64,000 nucleotides of DNA from Ursus arctos (lineage: Eukaryota; Chordata; Mammalia; Carnivora; Ursidae), in the NCBI RefSeq assembly GCF_023065955.2, contig NW_026623089.1:31464767-31528766 (forward strand), given 5' to 3'. This document shows, piece after piece, positions 24,601 to 36,600 of the stretch (positions within the stretch are counted from its first letter, which is position 1; each line of letters begins with the position of its first letter). The position numbers and the translations under genes were made by a program. Below the pieces are notes generated by a model. That model had not been told where the DNA came from and searched no databases. It saw nothing but the letters and a program-made list of their open reading frames with translations.

Positions 24601-27600
24601 GCCCATAAATTTGGAACCGCTAATTCAGAGGATTCGGCCTGCAGAAAACCAGCCACCTAGAAGGGATCACCTAAACATGATCGGCTTCTCGGGCTGGAGA
24701 AAATGGGCCAGTGTGAGCTACACCACTGTATTTTAAAAAATTCTTTGTTGCCTTTTTTTTTTTTTTTAAGTAGGCTCCGTGTCCAGTGTGGAGCCCAACA
24801 CAGGGCTTGAACTCACGACCCTGAGATCAAGACCTGAGCTGAGATTAGGAGTCGGACGCTCTACTGATTGAGCCACCCAAGTGCCCCCCCCTTTATTCCT
24901 TTTTTTAATTACAAGAGTAATTCAAGATCATTGTAAAAAAAAATTATGGAAATGTGTAACTGTGAACAATTTTATGTGCAGTGTTCCAATTTTTTCTGTG
25001 CTTAAATAATAAGACTTGTATACAAATAGGCTGTTGGTATACATAGTGTTCTCTACATAAGTGTGTGTTTTTAACGTACTTCGTAACTTAGGAAGCAACA
25101 AGGTTCAGCGGGAAGAACACTGGGTCTGGCTTCAGGGTTGGGTTCTGGCTCTGCAAATATACTAGTTGGATTGCTAGTAATATAGTGATTTCTTAGTGGG
25201 ATGATCCCAGGTAAATCACAGATCTTTCTAAGCTTCAGTGTCCTGGTCTGTAAAGTAGGGACTGATGTGTGTCCTTTCTTAGAAGGTTGTTATAAGGATC
25301 CAATGACATGGTATGTAGAAAAGGCCTCTTGGTGACCCGTAACGTAGTATGTGGATATAAAGGATTGTTGTTTTTGAAACTTAGGATTTCAGCTCTTTTT
25401 CCTTTTTGAATGCTCTCATCCACATCAGTGAATACTTACCCCAGTGGTGACTTACTCAGTGGTTTCCTTGGAGACAAAGAGTAACTGACCTGCTCTTTCT
25501 TTTTTTCCAGGTCACTCCTGGAAGCAAGGCTGCGACAGCTAACTTATGTATTGGAGATGTGATCACAGCCATTGATGGGGAAAATACCAGCAATATGACA
25601 CACTTGGAAGCTCAGAACAAAATCAAGGGCTGCACAGACAACTTGACTCTCACAGTCACCAGGTAAGGCCCATGGAAATGCTCAGTCCTCGACTGGAGTC
25701 TGCGTGTGAGCAGGCTGGCCTCCCCTGTCTCAGATCCCCTCTAGCCCCAGCTCCGTGCATGTGCGCAGCGGACAGGCCCAGGCTGGCAGGTCTATAGGAT
25801 TGGGATTTCCCCAGGTTGCTCATTTTTCTCTTGAATTTTCCCAGTGCTGCTTATAGTGTGGGCATCTTTCTCTAGGAGCTCTGCATTTTCACTTGCTCCA
25901 ACAAGCGACCAACCAAAACTCTGAGGAAGTAAAATCAGTTAAGTATTGTCAGGTAAAATGGAAGGAGAATTTCTTCCTGGAAACCTTTGAGAATCTACTG
26001 AGGATGCTGCTCGGGCCACACCACACCAGGCGGGGGGTAGGCACCAGGAGGTTACGGTGGCGGAGAAAGACGTCAACACCTTACACAGGATGTTGCACGC
26101 GAGCTTAAGTGCACTGCAAGAAAGCAGAGCTGAATGGTCTCCGTGGGTTGCCGCGTGAGGAGAGGGCATTGGGAATTGTCACTGGGGTAGAATCCCCATT
26201 CTGCTTCTGTTTAGTCTTGGGAGGGGTCCTGCAAGGGCGTGGTTTCAGGAGACCTTTGGTTTAACCTTTACTGGCTCCCTCTTTCCTGTTGGATGAAGTT
26301 CACATTGTTCGGAGCACCTGGGTGGCCCAATTGGTTAAGCGTCTGCCTTTGGCTCAGGTCAGGATCCCAGGGTCCTGGGATCAAGTCCCGCATTGGGCTC
26401 CCTGCTAGGCGGGGAGCCTGCTTCTCCCCCTCCCTGTCCCCCTGCTTGTGCTCTTTCTCTGTCAAATAAATAAACAAAACCTTAAAAAAAAAAAAAAAAG
26501 TTCACATTCTTCTTTCTGGTCTTCTGTCAACCTGCTGTTTAATGCCGTGAACTTCAGCTTCCGCTGCCCTTCATCATGAGCGCTTTGCTCGGGTTCTTAC
26601 CTATGAAATAGGTTTATCCCTTTTTCTACCTTGTGCCGCAGGACTGGTGGGAGGACCAGGTGTGGGGTGGGACGTCCGAATATTTTGTATACTTCAGAGC
26701 CCTGACCCCATAGGAGGTGCATCTTTTTTTTTTTTTTCCTGAAGTAGGCTCTACACCCAACATGGGATTTGAACTCATGACCCTGAGATCGAGAGTCACA
26801 TGCTCTACCGCTTGAGCCAGCCAGGCGCCCTGCCCCATTTTTTTCCTATTCCCTCAAAAGCACATTTGTCCCTCATTCTCATCTCCATTTCTATCAGTCC
26901 ATACCTCTTCTAAGACGTACTTCCATCCATTCATTCTTTTTTTTATTATTATTATCCATTTGCCAATGAACTCAGCAGGCGTGTCTTGTGGCGGTCTGGC
27001 AGCGTGCTTGGCACTCTGACCACACAGCGCGGGCATCCGTACGCTCCCTCTCTTGGAGAGGAAGAAACCACACTAACGAAAGCCGGGACTAGACTGAGAT
27101 TGTTGCTGTGTGATCAGTACACAGAAGTCCTTTGCACACTCAAGAAGGGAGGTATCACTTTTCTTGGGGCCAGCCGTGCTCACGAATAAGTGGGTTACCT
27201 GGTCTGGCTCAAGAACACTGGGAGAGGGAGAGGAGAAGCTCGGTCGGTCCTGACCGAGGTGGGGCAGCGTGAGGCTGCTCAGGAGCGTGGCGCGGGGAGG
27301 AGGCCGGTGTGTGGGGCGCGACACAGTGCGGTGAGAGAGGATGAGGCCGGCGGAGGCCTGAGCCGCCTGGGAAGCCCCTCGGGGATGCGTGCGGACAGCC
27401 ATCAGACAAGACCTCATCAGATTGGCAAACGGAGGGGAAGGTGGGCAGCAGAGCCCTAGTTCAGAGGCCAGAAGTCAGGCAAGAGGGGCATTTTCTGGAT
27501 TTTAGTAAATATTATTTAGCATGAATGAAACAACAGCTTTGTCCATCTGTTGCAGATCCGAACAAAAAATCTGGTCTCCCCTGGTGACAGAGGAAGGGAA

Positions 27601-30600
27601 GCGTCATCCATACAAGATGAACTTGGCCTCTGAACCCCAAGTAAGTACTCGTTCATCCTTGCCGCTGCTGCTCCTGCCTTCTTGGCCTTCCACACGGCTT
27701 AGCACCCCCCACCCCCACCCCCGGTTTCTCTGGCCCTGGAGGCCTGGGCCGAGGCCAGGGGAGTCCTCGGCTGACACCGCGGGGACCTGGCTCCTGTTGG
27801 CTTCTTCCCGTAAGGGAGCGCGGGAGGACAGAGCTGGAAAGCCCCAGGGCAGGGGCGCCGGGACTGGACTCGGAGCGTAGGAAGTGATACAGGAAGCAGG
27901 AGGACGCCTTCCTGCACACAATAGGGTGGCAGGACCACGGTGACATCAAGGAGCTGGCTCAGCTCACCATGGATTTCAGATCCACGCGAATCAGACTGGG
28001 GAGAAAACAAGTGTTCGGTTCTGAGGCCTGGAGCTGAGAGGCGAGACGCGATGGTTATCCCGCCTCTCCTCCCCGGACCCCTCTCTCTGGTTTCCACCAG
28101 CCTTCTGGCGGAAAGCTCTCATCTCTGTAGAAGTGAGACTTCTGGGGAGACCCTAAAATAATGACACAAAATAAAGTGGCAGTTCAGGCTGAGACCGTGG
28201 TAGGCAATTCGTGTACAATTCGATCAGCCAAATAGAATTTCTGAGGGCAGTAGACTCTCTGAAGATCCCATATTTGTAAACAAGTCTCCCGGTAGTTAGA
28301 TTAAAAGTGATTTTATTTCTTTCTTCCTTAATTGCATCTCCTAAATTATCTACAATGAATGGGTATTCTTTTGAAATAAGGGGGTATTCCCATTCATTGT
28401 AGATAATTTAGGAGATGGTAAGGAGGGCACATATTGCATGGTGCACTGGGTGTTATACACAACTAATGAATCATGGAACTTTACATCAAAAACCAGGGAT
28501 GTACTGTATGGTGACTAATGTAATATAATAAAAAAATATTATTATTAAAAAAGGGGGAAACTTCAGAATGTCTAGAACATTTGTGTGAAATTACTCGTGC
28601 CTGGCCTACTCCTTTTACAAAGTATGTGTCTTGGATACATTAATGAATTATTAATAGTGAGTTTATAAATAGGGGTGCCTGACTGAGTCCAGTGGAGCCC
28701 ACGACTCTTGAACTCAAGAGTTGTGAGTTCGAGCCCCATGCTGGGTATAGAGATTACTTAAAAATAAAAAGATCCTTAAAGAAAGTTAATAGATTGATAA
28801 TGGCTTTTGTGTGGATAAATTGAGTGGTTGTGTATAAGTCATATTTTCTCAGAGGTATCCATTAAAATTTCTGAGATGTAGTCACACAACATTTTTTTCA
28901 TTAATATAAAAAAAAATCATACTCAAGAAATCCTAAGAGTTACATTAAGGACCATTTTGCATCTGTCATTTCAAAACCGGTATGAACATGTTATTCTGTA
29001 CAGCTCCTGTAAGGAAAGCTGATAGAATGGCACTCAGTCTGTAAACCAGCAGTTATGCAGACTAATTTTATTTTTTTATTATTTTTTAAAAGTTTATTAT
29101 TATTTTTTTTAGTAAGCTCTATACCCAACATCGGGCTTGAACTCACAACCCCCACATCAAGAGTCTCAGGCTTTTCCAACCGAGCCAGCCAGGCACCCCA
29201 TGCAAACTAATTTTAAACATGCCTCTGTTAATTCCAGTTTCCTGAGACATTCGTAGCCACTTCACTGAATTTACTATAAATGTTAAGTTTCAATGTGTTA
29301 AGCTCTCATATATTTTACAATACATAAGGAATGATTTTGTTTTAATTTGGTCTACCTAAAATGTTATTTTCACTTAAATAGGTAATAGTTTCAGTTATAC
29401 TTTTTATATGTCTTGATTGAGTTTTCATCATAAACATATAATCCGGTCCCTGTATTAATATTTTGAAGGTAGTTCTCTTCCTTAAAAAAAAAGAATTTAA
29501 AAGATTCTTTACAAATACTCTAACATCTAACTTGGGTATATTTTTCTTTTGATTCCAGTAATTCTTTGTTCGTATGAAGAACTTCCTACTCTCCTTTTTC
29601 CAAAACCTTCTACTTCCAGTCATTCTAAAATAAAGGAATGAGTAAGAGCAGAGTTCATCTATAATTAAAAGATCTGTTAGTTCATGTAATGCCAACCACC
29701 ACCCCAGCTTATCTGAGGTCAGAATAGTTACACACCTAGTTTATATTTCCTCATTATTGAGTTTCCTTGGAGACTGATAAATACAAAGCCCAAACAATTA
29801 CATCATCCCTTCCAAAAGGCAGGCCCTGAATTAACCGCCTGACTTCTGGAAAGACCAGTATTCACATGGGGTTAGAGATATTCCTTTTATGTACAAAACA
29901 GATACATTCTCGGAAGATTCCCTATAAAGTGAAAAATCAGGATTTCCAACCGGAATAATTTTCTGTTGACTTCCCTTCTCATTGGAAATGTGTTTCTAGG
30001 GAGGGAGAAGGGACTGGACACTGGTCGCATGTCTGCCGTTTGCCATCACTGTGCTTGCTACACTGTGTCACACCAAGTCCCCGTGAGGGAGGCTGTACTG
30101 ACTTCATTGTAAAGATGAGAAATGGGCTCAGAGAGCTCTAACTTGCCCGCAGCCAAACAGGAATTGACAGGGGAAAATTGAGCCAAGACCGAAAACTCGG
30201 AATCTTCCTTGGTGCTCAGCATCCTGAGCTGCTCTGGGGAATTCTGGGGAATTGCTGTGGAGAGAACAGAGCTGTGCCAGAGTCCCGAGCCACCACCGAT
30301 TTGCAGATGCCCTGCTGTTAGTGACGATGTATTATTCCTCATGGTAGCTGTGCCATAAAATTTACTTAACCATGCTTTGAGGACTGCTAAAGTTATTTTC
30401 TTAACTAATTATACTTCCCTTTTTTGGCAGGTGATCTCTGTGTACTTAGCTTTTGTCCAATGTGGACGAAGTGAACTCAATGTAATTTCTACATTGAAAC
30501 CTCACTGGTTCCAACTTGTTAAAAAGGAAGCCTATCTGAATAGTGAAAAAGAAATCTCAATCATAAAAATATTTTCTTGTCTTTTATTCAGATCAGTACA

Positions 30601-33600
30601 CAGTGATTTAAGCTGTTATTTTTAATGGTCATGTTTTCTAAGAAAGCGTGAAAGACTTGGAAGTTTTGGTGAAAAAGAAAGGGCAAAAAAAAAAAAAAAA
30701 AGGAGGAGCAACAGAAGACCAGGACTCTTTTGGGGCCAGTTGTTCTGGGCCTGGGTGTTAAGAAAGAGGCCAGGATTCAGGAAAGTCCTGTGTTGGGGAA
30801 CGCACAAATATGGTGCAGGTTGAGTTTAGTGGCTGCATAGACCGTGCTGTGGGGTTGCTCCAGAATGTTCGTGCAGACTGCACCTTTCTAATTACGTTGT
30901 CAGAAAAGCCATGATTTTTAAGAACAGGAATGTTAGTGTCAAAAGTGTCTTAAAGCAGCTCTGAGCTCTCTTAGGTGTAGGAATTGTCGGGCTAGGCAGT
31001 CCAGGGAGGGGGCGGAGGGCGCTGTCTCAGGTTACAGAAGGAGGAACTCGGGGCATGGACCTCTAACAGGTAGCTCCTTGCCTTCCTCTGGTGAGCCCTG
31101 GCCTTTTCCTGCAAGAAAGCGCAGATCCCGTGCGCCTTTTACCCCTTCCTGCCCGAGCACGAGCCCGCTTTGCCTTGTCAGCAGCTGCTGCGCCCCAGGG
31201 GCCCCCGGGCTTCCTATCTTGCTTGTCGAACCCGCAGGATCCTAGGGAATTTGTCTCCACCTTTTATCATCTCCTGCTCCACACTGACCCAAGTGACTTC
31301 CTGTTCTTCTCCTCCTTGTGCCGTAATCCCTCTGGAATGTGCCCTGAAAGGGTGTATCAGCTCCCGCTTGGATCATGACGGCCCTTGGCATCCATGGGTG
31401 TCATGCCCAGGGGGCCCAGCGGCAGGCCAGGCCTGACTGGGCCTCAGGGAAGAGTGAGAAGGCTTTGCTGGTGTGTGAAGCCGCACCCTGGCCTATCTTG
31501 AGACTTCCCCACTTGTTGCCTGCGTGTCTCGTGGGCATGTCAGAGCCCCCCCCGCTGAAGTCTGGGGTGGACCCAGGGCCCCTGTAGCTTGCTTTCTGGC
31601 CCTCAGCCCACACTGTCCCTCGAGGGGTGTGCACTGATTGCTCTTCTGATCTCTGCCCACAGGAGATCCTGCACATAGGGAGTGCCCACAACCGGAGTGC
31701 CATGCCCTTCACCGCCTCACCGGCCTCCAGCTCTGCCCCCAGGGTCATTACAAACCAGTACAACAACCCAGCTGGCCTCTATTCCTCTGAAAACATATCC
31801 AACTTCAACAACGCCTTGGAGTCAAAGACAGCAGCCAGTGGGCAGGAGCCGAACGGCAGAGTGTAAGTAGCCCTTGAATCCCCCCTACAGGCCAGTCCTG
31901 GGAAAGGCTGTTCACAGCAGCACCAGGCTCGTCCAGGCAGGTGGAGGGAGGCTGAGCCGCCTCGAGGCCAGAGAGAAAAATATCTGTTTTAGCACCGTGC
32001 TTTCTGCATTCATTTTCCTTATTTCTAAAAAGGGGCAAGTACCACCTGCCTTGTCGGGTTGCTGTTAACATAAGAAGTAATGTGTAAAATGCCAGTACTG
32101 TGCCTGGCACGAGCAAATCAATTACTCACCGAGACCTGTGTTCTTATTTTCTGGATTTCTCGGGTTGTCGTCATCTTCCCAGTGATCATCTTCCTTCTTT
32201 GGCAGCCCTACTGATTTCTGAGAAATTCTTTCGTATTTATAGTTCAGGGCTTCTCCTTGTGTTCACCATCTGATCTGAGCAAGGGACAAGTACTTCATGA
32301 TGCAGTTTTTGTGAACGAGTGTTTGCTTTTTTCCTCCAGAGCAGCCCAGTAGAAACAATAGAAATTTGTGAGGATATAAATGTGTGTCTGTCGGAACAGG
32401 TTCTGATCGGAGGCAGAGGTGGGGTGGAGGGGCTGCAGATGGACAGCACAGAGAGGTCTAAGGAAGCATCTTTCTCAGGGCTGGGGAGGCCTGTCCCCTC
32501 CTGTCGCTAGCCATTTGGCCACAGTTGCCTCGAAGTCTTTATCCGAAGTACCCTCTGGCTTCCCAGCAGAGGGGGCCCAGTGTCTGTCCATCCCAGACTC
32601 TTTGGTTGGTTGCTTGCTTGGTTTTTTAAGTAGGCTCCATCCCCAGCCTGGAGCCCAACTCAGGGCTTGAACTCATGACCCTGAGATCAAGACCTGAGCT
32701 GAGATCGAGAGTCGGATGCTTAACCGATTGAGCCACCCAGGCGGCCCATCCCAGATTCTTTGAAGATGAATCCAGAAACACTGGGGATACCACAGCCCAT
32801 GGTAAAATAACTGGGTTTGAGTATGCAGAATAGGAGGTGGGACCAGTTCTCTGTGAGTGAAAAGATGATGGTCTAGGTTATGCGTTGCCCCCTCACACAC
32901 CCAAAGTTGGGAGGGAAGATAAGGACCTGAGGGCAGAGCTCGGAGTGCAGACAAGGGGGAGCAGAGTGGCCTGTAAGCAGCTCCACATGCAACACGCCTA
33001 GAGTGGCTCCAGCAGCTCCGCTCATTCATTAATGTCTGCTGATCGATTTCACCGAAACGGAAGCCGAAAAGCCTTTTTTAAAATCTGAAACCTGATTTTT
33101 AAATGTTGGTGACAGTTGAATTGGTTGGAAAGTAGCATGTGGTCCAAACCTTCTCTGATCTGTGAGCATCTTTCCCACTTGGAATCCTCAGTTCTTGTTC
33201 CCACTGAAGCCCGTTTGCTGTTCAGTTTCTCCCCAATTCACCTTTAACGAGAATCTGCCCAGCTCTTAGGGTGAGTAAATTGCAAACCCATTGCTTCAGA
33301 CGCAGGGTAGGAGAGGTTAAGGCACGGGAGGTTCCAGGCGACTTAAATGTGTGGAAGGGGCTGTCGTGGGGATCCTTCCCAAGGACTCCCTCACCAGACT
33401 ATGCAGATAGTCGCCCTCTCCCTGGAAAAGGGAGATAGACGTAATTGGGCACCCTCTGCATGCAGGTCCCTGTGCCCAGCACTGAAAGGCTCTGCGATTT
33501 CCTTTAAGTTTCTTAGAGTCTAGAAGGAGGGACTGTTTGCTGCATGACTTTGGCTTTACAAATGTTCCAGGTTACTGACATTGCTTGTAGCAACCAAGGC

Positions 33601-36600
33601 AAGGTGGCTACTAACACTGCTTCTTGCCCCAAATTCCAGTTCCTGCAGGGCCTTAGTGGCTTGGGATGACGATGCCCTTCCAGGTGACTGCGGGGGCATT
33701 TGGGGGTACCTGAGAAAGAATGTCGTTCTGGGTCCCCTGGGCTTTCCCCGAAGGGAAGCTTTCTCTTATCCAGCCCCGTGGGGAGCCAAGTGGCCGAAAC
33801 TCCAAGGGCCATGATTCCTGTTCTTTGCTGCTTTGGTGCAGGGAGAGAGGCTGAGGACGTGACCCTCTTTTACTGTCCCGGAGTGGAATGTTCCATGATC
33901 TGGATTTAATAACCCAGGAAATGACACATCCTTAATTGAAAGAACTGCTATGCATTGGGAGAAATATGTGCCTGGGGAGTGTTTTTAGTCTGGCTTTGGC
34001 GGTTATTCCTTCGTTAATATCTTCTTTCTTCCCTCACGCTCCCCACCTGCTCCCCCCGTCCAGTCTGAAACAATTAAGTCTGGAAGTGTCTGGACACTTG
34101 CAGGCCTTTCCTGCCGCCCCTGTCCCCTCCTGTCGCAGACCTTCTGGCTGCAGCAGGCTCTGAGTCTTTCTTGATATCAAGGCTCTCCTTTCAGATTTTC
34201 TCAGCACAGGGGGCCGAGCTTCTGCCTCACCCCAGACTCTGAAGATAAATCCAGAAAACAGTGGGAATACCGCAGCCCATGGCAGAGGCAGTGCCCGCAA
34301 GGGCCATGCTGCCCATCGTGGGGCTCTGCTTACTAGCCTGCTTTCGAGAGGCCACTGTGTTCTCAGCAGGGAGAAACTGTCCTGCGCGGCCGGCAGTCAC
34401 CGGGTAGCTTGCTTGCTCAGTCAGCAGAAGTCCCAAGCGCTCACTCACCCCCGCTGTTTAGTCTGTAACATTCACTGAGGTTCCAGAATTGGCTCATTTC
34501 ATACTTGGCGTCTGAGGTCATCACCGATTCCCTGGGGCTCACTGTTGCGTTTCTTTGTCCCATGCACTTCAAAGCAGCCCAGTGTGTGTGTGGCTCCCTG
34601 TCTCGTTGGGCGTCCCGGGGCCGCGTCCCCATGTGACAAGAATATAGACAGCATTGCTGTTTCCAGATTAAACTGGGATGGCAGGCAAGCGGGCACCATC
34701 TGCCGCCTGCCTCCCAGCACACACACAGCTGAGTGGGACAGCCTTTGGGGCCATTCAGCTTAACAGTCGTTTATTGAGTACCTGCTGTATACCACGTGGG
34801 TGGAGGAAATGTTGCTCTGTTCACCTGCCCTCTGACCTCTTTCAACTGACTCGAAGGGCTCTGGTCATTTTCTGGTAATTCAGGGCCTGGATTTCTTTGT
34901 AGATGGGATGCCGCTTTATACGCTCGCGAAGGTACAGGCCTCGTAGGTGGAGGGCCCATGAATTCCAGGCAGGCCTCTTACCTAGGGCAGCCCATGTAAC
35001 TTCTGTGAGACTCAGCTTCCCCGCCTCTAAGGCGCACGGAATGTTTTCTGTCCCCCCAGCAGGTTATTTAGAGAATGCACGGAGGTGTGCAGAAAGCACC
35101 CCGCACAGGTGCTCTGTGAGCGCCGGTTGTCACTGATTTCCCTGCCTGTGAGGCCCCGTACCCATCGCTTCTGAGTCCTGGGGGCTCCAGAAGGGCAGAA
35201 GTGTGTGGCTAAGTGCTCTGGAGAAGATGTTGCTATGACTTCCGGTAGACTTTCTTTCCAGCACTGTAGCTCGAGTCCCGCCGGCCGGTACAGGCCGTCA
35301 CCTTCCTGAGGGAGTGCTGGCCTCTTCGTGGAATGAGCGGCTGGGCTCCCTTAACCAGCACAGTAGTCTGAAGACACCGGCTCCCCCAGCTTGTGTTCTC
35401 AGGCAGTGCCCTCCCTCTCCCCGTGTACTGATGCGGCATATTTCTAAGCAGGCGCACTGGAAATAAAGGGACGCATTGTTCACTATTCAGTGATACCAGA
35501 GGGATTATATTAACCCTGACTCCTTCAGAGCTGGAGCAGAAGAAAATCTCTCTCATGACGGTGGCCGTTTACCCCCTAGCTAAACTTGCCTGCAGCCCCC
35601 AGAAAACTGGCTCTGGGGTCTGGGCGTTCCTCCCTCTTCCCCCGGTGCCCATAACGACTGCTCTGGTTTCTTATGACAGGTCCAACATCTAGGCCTTTGA
35701 AGACTAAAACTCTGGGAGCCTTCTGGCTAGGCTCCTTTTCCAAAAAGGATTATCTAGCATTTCTCAGTACTGCATGTTGTGGTGAACGATGGGGCAGCCA
35801 AGTTGAGGCACCTCAGACTTGAAGAGTTTTTCCGAGTCAGCCTGCATCCTTCATCCCTGCTGACATGGGCACCGAGTACTAAAATCTCTGCATTGTTTCC
35901 AGTTAGCGCTTAACCCTCCCTCATGTGGGGAAAAGATTTCTTAGGCTTCATTAAACTTTCTGTTTTAAAGTAATTGTAGATTCACATGTGGTCATAGAAA
36001 ATAATAGAGAGAGGCCCCTATGCCCTTTATCCAGTTCCCCTCAGTGGTACCAGCTTGAAAACTACAGCACAATATCAAAAGAAGAATGTTGACATCAGTA
36101 TGGCCAAGACAGAGAAGATTTCCGTCACCGCAAGGTCCCTCGTGTTGTCCTTTGATAGCCACACCTACTCCTCCCACCCCCTCACCTTCCTTAACCCCTG
36201 GCAGCCGCTAATTTGCTATCCATTTCTATACTTTTGTTATTTCAAGAATGTTCTATTAATGGAATCATACAAGAGGTGACTTTTTGGAATTGGCTTTTTT
36301 TACTCAGTATAACTCATTGGAAATTTATTTGATTTATTCAGGTGGTTTTATGTACCAATAGTTCCCTTTATTCCTGTTCTAAGAATTTTTTTTTCATTGT
36401 GGTAAAAAATACTTAAAATATACCATCTTAACCATTTTTAAGTGTATAGGACTGGTAACTATATGCACATCATTGTGCAACAGATCTCTAGAACTTTTTG
36501 TCTTGTGAAACTGAAATTCTGTATCCACCGAACAGCCTCCCTTTCCCCTACCCCTCTGGGCAGAGGGAGAGGGAGAGAGAATCCTAAGCAGGCTCCACAC

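Larger units (their letters stand above)
9967..25510 (+). other. PDLIM1: PDLIM1 intron 1 (15.5 kb, phase 0)
   Basis: Runs from gtaaga to ttttttccag. Its first 360 bases are CpG-island sequence. The rest is dominated by interspersed repeats (MIR, L2, MER5-type, CAN-SINEs, old L1), listed separately. The stretches between the listed repeats show nothing I can assign. The GC-richer 20,690-21,500 section has no promoter, exon or conserved reading frame that I recognise. Confidence 0.9.
25663..27555 (+). other. PDLIM1: PDLIM1 intron 2 (1.9 kb, phase 2)
   Basis: Runs from gtaagg to tgttgcag. It contains two CAN-SINEs, one in each orientation (26311-26497 and 26724-26830). A GC-rich stretch at about 27,190-27,440 is not assigned. 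There is no other exon-like sequence. Confidence 0.9.
27641..31662 (+). other. PDLIM1: PDLIM1 intron 3 (4.0 kb, phase 0)
   Basis: Runs from gtaagt to ctgcccacag. It contains an L1 3'-end insertion with a foldback at its junction (28336-28556), SINEs at 28672-28785 and 29071-29199, and a MIR at 30040-30190. The A+T-rich 29,215-30,000 section and the 30,350-31,600 section contain no element I recognise. Confidence 0.88.
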
